A stretch of 64,000 nucleotides of DNA from Daucus carota subsp. sativus (lineage: Eukaryota > Streptophyta > Magnoliopsida > Apiales > Apiaceae), in NCBI RefSeq assembly GCF_001625215.2, contig NC_030383.2, positions 40,358,380 to 40,422,379 of the forward strand, in the 5' to 3' direction. The notes beneath the pieces are model-generated. The model had not been told where the DNA came from and made no database searches. It was given only the letters and a program-made list of their open reading frames with translations. The position numbers and the translations under genes were made by a program. Positions 34,660-48,770 of the stretch are shown in pieces; the stretch's first letter is position 1, and every line of letters starts with the position of its first letter.

Positions 34660-36187
34660 ATGACTTCTCTCTACATAACCAGTGTTTTCGTCGTTTTGGT
34701 ATTGGTTTCGTATAATGTCCAGGAACTGAAAGCTCAGCTTCAGGTTGGATATTATGGCGCTAGTTGTGGCATGGCCGAGTACATTGTCAAAGACGAGGTG
34801 AGAAACGCCTTTTACAGAGACCCAGGACTTGCTGCTGGTCTTGTTAGGCTCCATTTTCATGACTGTTTTGTCAGGGTAAGCTTTCCAAACTTGTTCTCTA
34901 ATGTTTCACTTAACCATATACAAGGGCACAACCCTCGCTTTTCAAAAAAAATAAAAAATACAAGGACACAAGGTTTCTTCTTGTTTTTCAATTTATTTGT
35001 ACTCTTAGCCCTCACTCTCACGAACATTCATGCTATCTTAGCGGATTTCAAGTGCTCAAGATGTGTGTTGGTTACATGTACTCTAGGGCTGTGATGGATC
35101 AGTGCTGATAGACTCGACGGCATCAAACAGTGCTGAAAAGGACTCACCAGCAAACAATCCTAGTCTTAGAGGATATGAAGTGATTGACAATGCAAAGGCT
35201 AGGCTCGAGGCAGTATGCAGAGGAGTTGTCTCATGTGCTGATATAGTAGCATTTGCTGCACGCGATAGTGTAGAAATGGTAAGATCTTAGCCTACACAAA
35301 TTTACGACTCAAGGGGTCCAGTGCTAAACCTAAACGGTTGATTTCACATAGTTGGATCTAAACAGTAATTATACCACTGGATTTTGCCGGCAAACTCAGC
35401 ATTTTGCACATTACATAGATCCATTCATAATATTCATGCTAGAGCCAATTGTGTTTGTCTATAATGTAATTAAGTGATTTCTACGCATATTCAGACCGGA
35501 GGGCTTGGTTATGACGTACCAGCTGGAAGAAGAGATGGGAGGGTATCATTAGCTTCAGAGGCATCCAGCAGCCTACCCTCCCCAATAGACAACCTTAATC
35601 AACTAACTCGATCTTTTGCAAACCGAGGACTTACCCAAGAAGAGATGGTTACACTATCTGGTGATTATTTATTTACCAACTAATCACTAATTTCTAAGAA
35701 TTAGTAGTCTGGCTTCAGTACTTGCTAAAATACATATTAGCTACAACACACTGATTAATGTGTACTTACGACAGGTGCTCACACCATTGGCCGCTCTCAT
35801 TGCACATCATTCAGCAACAGACTGTATAACTACAATACCACAAGCATTCAGGACCCAAGCATAGATTCACTATATGCTCAGCAGCTAAAGCAGCAATGTC
35901 CGCAGAAAAGTCCAGATATGGCGAACTTGGTTGTGCCAATAAATCCATCTAGTCCAGCAGTGGCAGACACTGACTACTACATGGATGTTTTGGCAAATAG
36001 AGGATTGCACAACTCGGATCAAGCTCTATTGAGCAGCCCAATGACGGCAAACCAAGTGGCGCAAAATGCAATGAATCCAAGGCTCTGGGGGTCTAAGTTT
36101 GCAGCCGCAATGGTAAAGATGGGTCAGATTGGTGTACTAACAGGGAAGGCAGGTGAAATTAGAGCTACTTGTAGGGTCATAAATTAG
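34660..36187 (+). CDS. Class III (secretory) plant peroxidase
   Basis: Four inferred exons (34660-34875, 35087-35278, 35495-35660, 35775-36187) agree in phase and give 328 aa, the usual length. The three-intron structure is the classic one for this family. A hydrophobic signal peptide spans about residues 1-25 (cleavage likely near KAQ/LQ). The distal site is [10 protein letters not shown] (Arg63, His67), the calcium-site region GCDGSVL (73-79), and the proximal heme ligand His194 is in [10 protein letters not shown]. Eight or so conserved Cys are present. Class III peroxidases use hydrogen peroxide to oxidise phenolics in cell wall or vacuole. Oddity: the conserved SCP near the mature N-terminus reads SCG (residues 35-37). 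A decayed relative lies just upstream. Confidence 0.95.
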
Positions 36188-36853
36188 AACTGGGGGAGGG
36201 GAAAGGGGGGTGTCTTGTTATTGCTGCCGTTAGTGATCATGATATAAGCTATAAACAAATAATGGTCCACCTTATCTGGAGTCAATGAGGATTCCTCCAT
36301 ATGGTTTGTAAGAACTTGTGGTCCTTGTATATTAATGCACTCAAATTCCCACAAAGCATTTTATATACAACTTAAAGAATCGGATATTAGAGATTTAACA
36401 GAGAAAATATCAAATGTAAAAGTATATTAAACTTGGGTTGGGGGGGCAGCGAACTTGAGGAATAAATTGATACTTATTCTTTTTTGCAATCCTTTTTTAT
36501 TTAATATGAAAAGTCATTTATCAAACATTGTTTCCCAGTCTTCTTCTCTAGTCACCTTTAGATATATTAAAAAAACCAAATAAGCAACATATTATCTACC
36601 TTCTAAATATGTAGCACCATATGTTCCCACAATGGTCACTATTATCATGGGAAAAAATTTGCAAGGCCACCTTCAAACAACAAATTACTTGTCTAAAGCA
36701 CAGAAGTATGCAGCTGGGTAAATATTCAACAAAAAGGAAACAACATAGTGCCACTAAGCGACATAAGTTGTGCTAAAACAGCAACAATAAGATAAATATC
36801 TTGAGTTCCAAAACACATATGAACTAGCTCTTGAGGAAAGACTTAATTTGTAC
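36188..36853. other. Gap between convergent peroxidase and NAC-alpha genes
   Basis: It holds the 3' flanks of two convergent genes. No other coding or bounded repeat was seen. Confidence 0.5.
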
Positions 36854-38788
<1,935 letters not shown>

Positions 38789-39532
38789 GGTTAATCGGCG
38801 GAAATGCGCTCTCTATATCTCTGCAGCAGCAGCAGCGAGTGAGCTGAAGAAGATAGACTTTGGGTGCCTTAGATTACACTGTCGTGCTCATTACCGGCCT
38901 TTTTATCTCCTAGGGTTACTATTTTTGGGCCCAGCCCGTGTCCATCCATCATCTCTGGCCCAATTTACCCATACTACTCGCAGCCCGCAGGATCATAAAT
39001 TTTCTGATCCAAAAGTATTTTACTACTATCGACAAAATTTTTTTGATTAAAAGAGTGTGTGCTACTGTGCTTTATTCTAAAAATCGGCCTGCCTTTCTTA
39101 CTTTTCACAAATAAATTATTTATTTTTTTTGCCAGAAATAAATTATCTATTTAAAAAAGAACAAATAGATAATATGTATTTTTATCTAAAAATAAATGCT
39201 TATTTCTACACACACAAAATGTTCAACATCCTCCTAAATACTTATTTTCAGACAATAATATATAAATATGAAATTTTACTTTAAATAACTCTATTAACCT
39301 TTTCCTTTTGCAATTTTGTGTATATCTCTTACTTGCAATATTAACTAATTTCCAATTCTATTATTTCAGTGTGAAACTGCCACCAAGTACTGCTAAACAA
39401 AGTATTCATCAACTATTAACAAAAATGCCGAAGCAGTAATATTTCCTAACAGCAGACTTGTTTTATATACGTGCTAAACCTGAGATATCAAACAAATAGA
39501 AAGCAGGTATGTTAGAGGATCAAAACTCTTTC
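38789..39532. other. Upstream region of NAC-alpha
   Basis: It contains the promoter side of the minus-strand NAC-alpha gene. No second gene was seen. Confidence 0.5.
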
Positions 39533-39643
39533 AGTTCAGTTCCACAAGCTGTTGGTATCACTATTTTGCTCAAATCGACAGTTTTTCCACCCCTGCCTCT
39601 TACATCCTTGTCGCATCCGGCATCTCCCTTCACCGCTTCAATC
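39533..39643 (-). other. Possible orphan terminal exon
   Basis: On the minus strand, a splice-acceptor-like tatatacag at 39644-39652 is followed by an open frame (IEAVKGDAGCDKDVRGRGGK and about 20 more residues) ending in TGA at 39533. Its GC content is clearly higher than the surroundings, as for an exon. It could be an alternative last exon of the small Cys/His gene upstream at 40545-41386, or the relic of another gene. No family recognised. Confidence 0.3.
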
Positions 39644-39652
39644 TGTATATAA

Positions 39653-40544
39653 TGTTTCGTTACATCCCTGCCACTCTCTTCCTTCCAACCAAATAAAAGA
39701 GTCAACAAAACCGGGGAGCAAAGAACAATCAAATGCAACCACTGTAAAGTTTCAATGTTGTCTTCCGACTAGCATAATAACAAAATAAAACAGTGACAAA
39801 AGTCCATTAAGAATATCCATTTCGATCAGAATTGCCCCCTTTGTGTGATCTATCCATCTTAGCAGAGACTTCTTTAAGCTACAATGCACATTCTATAGAC
39901 TAAAAGACTAATAGTTGGCATTGCATTCTGTAATTCATTTAGTACAAACAAACTGCCAAGGGAAAAGGAGAGACTAACAGTGAATTTTATTTAATAAATT
40001 AGGTTTAGCAAAAAAAAAAAGGACTAAAGTAAAGGCATTCACGGACAATTTGCATTCTTTAATTCAGTTGGTACATAAAGAAACTCGCATATCATTTCTA
40101 TATTAGCTGGCAGAAAATTGTAGCAGTAATTAGGCTCAAAGGTCAATAGTCAGCTTACATACTGTGTTTATTCAATCAATTACTTCAATATTTTTCTAAT
40201 CAAGATGTATAGTAAGAGATTCAACACAGTAAGAACTAAGAACAGTTTGCAGTTAATCCACAAAAGCAGTTGATACGGCGAACAAAGAAATTAAATAAAA
40301 TGCGAAGATTTATTAGCACTACATCAAAAGCTTTTAACATTCATATTGTAGCATAAGTAGAATGTACATATTCACCATGTCAAAATAAGATTACTACAAT
40401 CTATCACTTAGGCAATGTTAATTTAAGACTTGCAACTTGACAAAATGATCACTTCCACCCAGCCAAACTCCAATAACTGATAGCTACAAGGATTAGTAGT
40501 TGGATAAATTTAAAAAGCAAAAGGCCGCAAAAGATACTTCAGAA
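39653..40544. other. 3' region of the small Cys/His gene
   Basis: No coding sequence was recognised. It may hold the untranslated tail of the minus-strand gene that ends at 40545. Confidence 0.4.
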
Positions 40545-41386
40545 TCAGTTGACAGCTTTCTGGAGCGTTTGCATAGCTTTCCTTTGTAATTTCCAGGCTT
40601 CATTATTTATAGCATGACAATGCCCGCTCGATCCATCCCAATTTTCGCAAGGAGCAGCTACATCGCACACAAAACAGTAGCACTACAACCAACCAAATCA
40701 GAAAGCAATAAAACAGAATTCAAACACAAAAATATAAAATAAAGCCCAATACTTTAGCCAAAGCACATACATAACAACATTTACAGATTACAACATGTCC
40801 CCGATGTCAAAGCCATAACCCTTTCTCGATAGCAAAAACAATGCAACCAGAGACAATGTATATACCAAGCACTAACAAAACTTAATTTACCAGTTGACAG
40901 TAGCTTTCGTGATCGGTAGTGCTAAACGGATACTTGGCACAACTATGCCTCGAATGAGGAAAATCCCTACAAGCCACCTATGCATACAAAACAAATCAAT
41001 AACAAAATCCTAAATCAAGGAAATGAAAAGCCCTAACAAACAGTGCAGATTCAAAAAACATAGAACAACATATTCAACAATTAAAACATAAAAACCTGGC
41101 CTTTTTCAGCGACAAGAAAAACATCAGGAGAATCATCAGCATTACTAGAAACAGAGAGCTTAGAAATACTCAAAGACTCGTCAGGGTCAAAATCTAAAAT
41201 AAAGCAATCTTCTTTATCTTCAAAATCCTTCAATTCATTCCTGTTCTTTAAACAAAAGATTGGCCTTAAAGGGGTGCCCTCTTCGACACCATCATCATAA
41301 CTTGGAGAATTCAAATCAATAATGTCATCTACAACAAGAAGGGGCTTTTTAAGATCCCCTTTAACTTTGCTCTCAAAATCACTCAT
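40545..41386 (-). CDS. Small Cys/His-module protein, RPM1-interacting protein 13-like
   Basis: Three inferred minus-strand exons (41096-41386, 40891-40977, 40545-40682) agree in phase and give 171 aa. Residues 1-97 are acidic, with short hydrophobic patches (KPLLVVDDIIDL, CFILDFD). Residues about 98-155 form a dense Cys/His module: VACRDFPHSRHSCAKYPF, then HESYCQLCYCFVCDVAAPC, then HCHA. As I recall, this arrangement (RD.PH.RH.C..FPF..T.H..HC..C.CYVCD.APC) typifies plant proteins related to Arabidopsis RPM1-interacting protein 13. The spacing suggests metal binding. Known relatives are usually longer, so this is a short member. Function here is inferred only from family resemblance recalled without a search. 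Confidence 0.75.
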
Positions 41387-41674
41387 TTTTTTGAAAAATA
41401 AAATGACCCTTTTGGCTTTTGTTGAAATATTGATAAACCCTAGAGAGAATTTTCAAGAACAAGTGCAACGGGACTCACGTAATTTGAAACAACTAGTGTA
41501 GCGTTGGTTCGGTTCTTTGCCCGCGTTTCGATTCTTGGAAGTGTGATAGTCTTTGGGCCGACTGTTGCTATTCTGTTTTGTACGCTTTGCGGCTTTGGTC
41601 TGTCACTCATGTTCTTAGGCCCAATGTTCTTTTTGACGAAAAGGCCCAATCTTTAATATGGTTTGTAATATAAG
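41387..41674. other. Upstream region of the small Cys/His gene
   Basis: It contains the 5' side of the minus-strand gene. The 69-codon open frame at 41440-41649 has no recognised domain. Confidence 0.4.
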
Positions 41675-42433
41675 CAGGGGGTGTTCATCAAATCGCCCAC
41701 GCCACATAAACCGTCCGCACAACTCCACACCACACCGCAAAATGCAGTTTTTTTTTTCGTGGTGCAGTTGTGGGTTCAAATTTTAACAAACCGTGCGGTG
41801 CGGTGCGAGTTGCGATTTGACATTATACAAGCGCGGTTCAAACGGTACCGCACCGCTATTTTCTAATATATAAAAATATATCACATATAATTAAAAATAT
41901 TTATATTATATAGATAGATTATTTATTATGATGTTATTTCCTATGTTTGTATATATATATGTTCAAGTTACTCAACTTAATTTTAATAAGTTTACAATAC
42001 AAATTAAGGTTAGTTTTAAGACGATAAATTAAATATTATAATTATATTTGTTCATATAAAATAATTTGTTAGTGTTGAAATCTTTTCATTTTCATCATTA
42101 TCATACTCATATTTTAGTTTATATTTCTTTTGATGAGTATCGTAACTTTAAATTTATATATGTGTGTGTGTTTGTAAAAATTATTTTTAAATACATAGAG
42201 TTTGAACTTATATTTATATTGTCATTCAAAAGTATAATTTTTTTGAATTTATAAACCACGCAAACCGCATGAGTCGCACCACACCGCACCACAATTATGC
42301 GGTGTGGTTTACGCGGTTTTTATATTACGCGGTACGGTTGCGGTTTACGAATTTTCCCAAACCAAATCGCATGCGCGGGTTGGTTTGCAGTTTTAAGAAA
42401 AAAATCGCACCGCCCCCACCGTGAACACCCCTA
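41675..42433. mobile_element. hAT-like MITE with GCGGT-rich arms (759 bp)
   Basis: The left end cagggggtgttca and the right end tgaacacccctag are inverted. Both subterminal regions are packed with gcggtgcggt/accgcaccgc motifs, characteristic of plant hAT elements. The 8-bp duplication is not recognisable, so it is either old or a bound is off by a few bases. Confidence 0.65.
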
Positions 42434-43522
42434 GTCCCTCCCTTAAACATCCAACGTATAGTCTACCTTCACTATTTCCACATATTTTAAGATTTTTACA
42501 TGATATAGTTTCACAATTATTTTTAATTTTTATTTTGAATAAATATATAAACTTCAAAATATTCAAGAATTTTTTTAAAAAAATATTAAGAAACTAGCAT
42601 AAATACCCGTGCAAGGCACGGGCCGCTAATTTATATTGTATTTTAAATCATATTTTTGTATAAATTATCTTATTTGGAATATGCGTATTATTTATCAGTT
42701 TTTCTATAAAATATGCGAGTTTGATTCCTTTCTTTAAGCGAGTGGAAATATAATATTTACTATTTATCAATAATAATATTAATCACCATACTTTAAAAAT
42801 TTATTACGGATCATAAACATATTTGGACGGATTAGCTTATGTTGTCAAATCACGATTAAGTTTCAAGATATTACAGGAATTCTTGTAATGCGTATATAAT
42901 TTTCGATATTTTGATTGTGATTAGGTAACAATGTATCACTACCACAATCTCACGCTCCTATTTTCATTTTATTATAAGCGGTTTTATATGTTGTCATAAT
43001 ATACTTAAAGTGTGTATGGAGTATTCGAATATTTTGATAACACTTAACATTATTCGGACTCAACGTGTAATTTTTAATGTTCAAGACTAAATCAACCTGA
43101 AAGTGTGTAGATTTGGCGATGTTTAAGATTAAATCAATATGAAAGTGCGTAAAATAAATAAAATTTATGGGATTCACTTAAGTGATTATGATTGCGAAAT
43201 TTAAATAAAAGTCAAAAATCAAAACACATGAATATTTTTGTGGTAATTGATTAAAATTTACATGAATTAATTGCTTGATTAATGACTTCAAATATTTTGT
43301 AGCCACAAATTTGTTAGAGATACTTTTATAAATGAAATTTTAATGTAAGATAATAAACGTAATTAATGTCATATTTTATGTGTAATTAGAGCAATCAAAA
43401 ACATTTAATAATTTTAGTAAATTAAATGAATTTTTGGCTGGTATTCTTGTAATTATATGATGAGTAAGGGTATATCAGACGTTTCACAGCTATTTTCTTG
43501 ATATTTTTGCCCTTAGTTGCCT

Positions 43523-43569
<47 letters not shown>

Positions 43570-43764
43570 TAGATTACATTATATAAAAATCTCGAAATAT
43601 GTGTCAAAAAATAGCATAAAAAATGAGCGGGAATAGAATGAGTATATAGTTTTGTCCGGTCTTTTCGATCCCTCGAGGCTTGATCTTAATTCGGTCATGG
43701 ATAAGATATAACGGTTGGCTATGGGCCTATGGCACCTCTAAAATTTGCCATCCAGTATAAAATG
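42434..43764. other. Intergenic DNA with a Helitron 3' end and a TA microsatellite
   Basis: ctag at 42594-42597, then cccgtgcaaggcacgggccg (42607-42626), is the inverted 3' end of a minus-strand Helitron related to the one at 6252-7228. Its 5' end was not found. Related sentences (caagactaaatcaacctgaaagtgtgtag and kin) repeat near 43080 and 43120. (TA)n occupies about 43525-43565. No gene was seen. Confidence 0.5.
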
Positions 43765-44229
43765 CGCCAAGTGAGGCTCCCTTACGAAACTAACCGGTCT
43801 GAACGTAAAGTTTTCAAAACTAACCAGCCTACGTTCAACTTTTCAAAACTAACCAGCCTAATTCAACAAAACTCGGGCGACCCCAACTGAAAAATTTCCC
43901 CTGCACCGGACGCCCTCGTCAGGGGCGACCTCAGTAGTTTTTTTTCACCGTGCAGGACGCCCTTGTTAGGGGCGACCCCTGCTGAACAGCTGTGACGTGG
44001 TCGACACTATCACGGGCGACCACGTGTGCTCTTTTTTCGCTTAAAACCCCAGCCATCAGCCCCAAAACACCACAAAACACAACATTTCATACACAAGCAC
44101 TGCACTGCCGAAGTGAAAGAAAAGGAGGAGAAGAGAAAAGAGGGAAAAGAGGGAGAATAGGGAGAAAATAGAGGTCGCCCGAGGCTCAGAATCGAGATTT
44201 AGCGCGGCTTAATACCAAATCAAATTCGA

Positions 44230-45787
44230 AATCTTATTTAAGGTACTATCTCCATTCTCTCTAAATTAGTGTATATATATATATATAATGACTTGATTTG
44301 GACTAATTTGTTGTTTGATTAACTTGATTTGCATGTTATAAGATCGGTTAGTTTAATGATTGTGCCTTGAGATTTGTTATTACATTTAGATTTTTAAATT
44401 TGTTAAATATTTTTAAGATTTATAATTGAAATTAAGGCTAATTTATAGATTTGATATGTTGGAATTTTAGATTTTGTAGGTAGAAAATAAATTTGAAATG
44501 AAGAGAATTAAATTTGAAATAAAATATAAAATTCGAATTAAAAAATATTATGGATAATTTTTAAATTTGGTAGTACATTATGATTTTTAAATTTGTTAAA
44601 AAAATTAAAGATTTATAATAGAAATTAAGGATAATTTATAGATTTGATATGTTGGAATTTAAGATTTTGTGCTTTTTAGATTTTGTAGGTAGTAATTAAA
44701 TTTAGTTGGAGAGAAAAAATATAATATAATATTCGAATTAAAAAGATATTGAGAATATAATATTCGAATTAAAAAATATTCGAATTAAAATATATTAAAA
44801 TATAATATTCGAATTAAAAATATAATATAATATTCGAATTAAAATATAATATAATATAATATTCGAATTAAAAAATATTCGAATTAAAATATATTTAAAT
44901 ATAATATTCCAATTAAAAATATAATATAATATTCGAATTAAAATATAATATAAAATAATATTCGAGTTAAAATATATTCGAATTAAAATATATTAAAATA
45001 TAATATTCGAATATAAAATATATTGAGAATTAAAAAGATATTGAGAATATAATATTCGAATATAAAATATATTGAGAATTAAAAAAATTAGAAATAAAAT
45101 AAAATATTCGGATAAAAAAGATATTAATAGCTAATATTAAAAAAAATCGATTTATATTAATATTATTAGCATAAAACAAAATTATATTAAAATTCGATTT
45201 ATAATAATAAAAATTCGAAAAAAAGCAAAATAATCGAATTAAAATAAAAATTTCGAACTATATTAATAAAAATCTTTATTATATTAATAAATAATTCGAA
45301 TATATGAAATTTCGAGAATTAGAATATTTATGAAATTAAGAGAATTAAAATAAATAGGAAATTCGAACAAAAATTAATTTAAGGTACGCTCTCGATTCTC
45401 TCTAAATTAATGTGTATATATATATAATGACTTGATTTGGATTAATTTGTTGTTTTATTAGCTTGAGTTGCATGTTATAAGATCGGTTAGTTTATTGATT
45501 GTGGCTTGAGATTTGTTATAATTGAAATTAAGGCTAATTGAAATTAAGGCTAATTTATAGATTTGATATGTTGGAATTAAGGCTAATTGAAATTAAGGCT
45601 AATTTATAGATTTGATATGTTGGAATTTAAGATTTTGTGCATGTTAGATTTTGTAGGTAGTAATTTAATTTAGTTAGAAACAAAAGCTTTGAATTCGAAT
45701 TACAAATATTATGTTGGAATGAGATTTTGTATATATACAAAAGCTTTGAATTCGAATTATAAATATATTTGAAAGTTGTTGGCGCAG
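44230..45787 (+). repeat. AT-rich repeat region in the 5' part of the PMD-MULE
   Basis: A roughly 140-bp segment (taaggtactatctccattct...) at about 44239-44379 recurs at about 45381-45520. Between them, about 44720-45360 is a degenerate array of short units around attcgaattaaaatata, rich in the palindrome ttcgaa. A second local duplication (gaaattaaggctaatttata) follows at 45530-45625. No coding is seen. A purine-rich stretch at 44117-44170 and the downstream ATG suggest this is long leader/intron DNA of the PMD gene. Confidence 0.6.
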
Positions 45788-47787
45788 ATGGATCCTGCAG
45801 CTTATCATCCCGGGCCGGTTAACGGCACTTTGTTGACATTGCAGGACACGCATAGGTCCACTTTTGTGTGGAACAGTAGTACGGTAATGACTTGATGGAC
45901 TGTTGTTTATTAAAGTTAATGTTTGCTTCACTATAAACTGCTGACAAGTTCCTGTATTTTTAATTGCAGGACATTCCTGATCTTAGAGTCAGGACGAACT
46001 TCGGTGAGTACTGGAATGTAGTTGATCAAACCAGGCCGCCTCAGGCGATAATAGATGCTATTAATGATGCGGGCTTTGAGTGGGTGTTCAGGTTGGGTCA
46101 GGTCAAGCATGACAGGGGCTTGATTACTGCTTTTATCGAGAGGTGGCGTCCAGAGACGCACACTTTTCATCTACCTTTCGGGGAGGCCACCATTACACTG
46201 GAGGATGTCCATCACATTCTCGGGTTACGAACCACTGGCCGGCCATTTATTCTACATGGCTTCACCACACTATACCATAGATTGGATTTAGCAACCACTC
46301 AAAAGAAAATTTCTTCAAAAGCGTTGCAATTGAAAAAATAAACTGAGTATATTGCAATGCCGAAAAAATCGTTACAATAGAACCAAAATTTCGTAACAAA
46401 TTTCGGAATGAATAGTCTATTGCAATGTTTATTAGCACCGTTGCAATAGATGTTATTTTTGGGCCAAAAAATTGGCGGGCCAGTGAAACTTTGAAAGCGG
46501 GACAACAAAATATTTTGCCGGGTTAATCAAAATAAAGCAAATTGGGGAAAATAGAAGACTCAGCCCATAGTCTCATAAACACTCCACTAAAACCTGGTCA
46601 CGGAGAGAGAAAACATCGAAGAAATCTTGTGATCAAGAGAGAAAAGATCGAAGGAGGCGAGATAGAGATCGAAGAAAGCTAGTGATGAAGGGATCAATCT
46701 TCTTTCCGTAATAACTACTAGTATGTAATGGTTTGGATGTGTGTTTAATTGAGTTTTTACTTGTGTTTAATTGAATTTGTTCATGTGTTTAATCGATTAT
46801 ATATTGTTAATTTGGTCCTATGTTTGTTAAATTAAGGATTAATGTTCTTAATTAGGTCTTAGTTTTGTTTAATTAAGAGTTCATAATTTAGGGGTTTTGT
46901 TTGTTTGTTAATTTATGGGTTTAAGTTAGGCTTCTTAATTCTTCTGTTCTTTGTTGATTGATTTTCTCATCGTAAACACTTTGCTCTGGATTTCCTGTAA
47001 ATACTCTCCGGTTGCTAGTGTACATATTAGTAACTACAAGCTTCTTTCTTTGTACCAACTCATGGCTGTTATTAATGGTCACTCTACTATAGATTTCAGT
47101 TTATTTGTATATTTGTTATAGAATTTACTTGGATATTGGGCCACTGAATCTATTATATAGGTGGATCCTGCAAATAATAGGCCATTGTAAGAAGGGGCTG
47201 TGGATACTATTTTAGAAGCTGAGGCAAAAAACCTTGCTATCAAGCGGTAAATTGCTCAGGCTGCTTCTGCTGATACTGACCTCCAGTGCCTTAGTTTACC
47301 AGCAAAGCTACTTATTGAGCCTGAGGACAGTGAAGATGTGGTATGCTTGTTTGCTTTACCACACTGGAACAGTTACAACAGTCCTTTATCGATACAATAG
47401 CAAATGGATCAGCATAAAAAGATGCCAGATATTCTTGTACAGTGTGTGAGCTCTGTTTGATCATATTATGTTACATAAACTGACTGCTAATATAGAATAA
47501 ATATCAGCTCTTACCATTTTGTTGTTTCATGAATTTTGCAGAGAAGAAGACCAGGTGCAACCTCTGATAGAGTGGTTGATCCTAAGGTTGATCAAATCTG
47601 AAAATTTTCACCCTCTTTTGTTCTTAAAAGAACTTGGAAGTTTTATTATAAGATTCATCCCTAAAAAGCTTAATCTGCTGATGTATATGTTTTAACATAT
47701 CTGCTAAAATTTGCTTCTTGTTATTTTCATATTTTGTATGCTCCTATTTCAACTTTGAGCCCAAAAATGTGATGTATTTGTGCGCAG

Positions 47788-48770
47788 GCATATGTGCAAC
47801 AGCTAGAAACCAGTAGGATAAGGTTATCACAGCTGGAGCAAGACCTTCAAAGACCAACATTAGTGTTCCTTTGCACACAAAGCAGAAAAATAATTATGGA
47901 GCCTAGGTATTTACTTTAATTACAAAATATAATTTAATACATATAAAGAAGATGAGGGCTCTCATAAGTACTAACCAATTTAAACACTTTTAATTATCTT
48001 TTCAAGGATTTCATCTCTTGGTTGAAGAAATTTTTTGTAATACAGGCATTGGCTTGTTTATGATACAATTTATTTTGCATTTTCCACATTGACATACTAT
48101 CTCACTTGCATAGACTGTTGATACTTGTTATCACTTCATGCATAAAGTTTCAATATTGCTTAGTAGTCCATTTGTAGGTAATTACAGAAAGATCCTTAAT
48201 GCAACATAGACACAGTTGCCTTTTCTCCATATGCTTGATGAAAATTGAATAATTCTGTGTTCTCTGTTGTATAATGCAATTTAACTGTTAATATTAAATA
48301 ATTTATTCAGGGCTTGTTACCATCAGAGAGTTTCTTTGCCTTTTCTATTTTTTCTAGCATATATACACCTGTGATAGTTCCTTCACCTCCACGATTAAAG
48401 AGGGATGAATAATAGCCAATTAAAGTTTCTTTCGGATGATAGTCTAACAATCACAGCACAGTGACTAGCATATCTGCACATGGAAACTATTTGATTGCGT
48501 TAGCAGCTAGGCTTTAATATAAACACAATCCACTTTTTACATTTCTTTACCTAAATAACTTCAGTCAAATTTCACTATTTTTACTAAGTTATGGAGCCTG
48601 GATATTTACTTTAATTACAAAATATTATTTAATACATATGAAGAAGAGGATGGCTCTCATAAGTACTAACCAATTTAAAACAGTCTTAATTATCTTTTCA
48701 AGGTGCCGCATAATTTGATATGGAATATGCACGATGGTTGGATGATGATCACAGACATATGGCAGAACTT
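47788..48770 (+). pseudogene. Captured fragments of a TGA-type bZIP gene inside the CACTA element
   Basis: After an intron-end-like tgcgcag, bases 47788-47856 encode AYVQQLETSRIRLSQLEQDL, the leucine-zipper start typical of TGA transcription factors. A second piece at about 48714-48770 reads FDMEYARWLDDDHRHMAEL, like the start of the DOG1/TGA domain, followed by a stop. The pieces are separated by intron-like DNA, so the capture was genomic rather than from mRNA. The basic DNA-binding region is not visible. A further exon-like piece upstream (about 47160-47340, LPAKLLIEPEDSEDV) was not recognised. Confidence 0.6.
47894..48706. repeat. ~115-bp direct repeat inside the CACTA element
   Basis: A segment starting ttatggagcct and ending ttaattatcttttcaagg occurs at about 47894-48007 and 48591-48703, with a few differences. 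It spans an apparent intron end in both copies, suggesting a partial duplication of the captured gene segment. Confidence 0.75.

Noticed and set aside
34492..34860. 122-codon minus-strand frame over peroxidase exon 1
   Set aside because: It is antisense to a certain exon with signal peptide and LHFHDCF motif, and has no domain of its own.
45674..46170. Minus-strand open frames over the first PMD exons
   Set aside because: They are antisense shadows; the plus strand has family motifs and phase-consistent splice sites.
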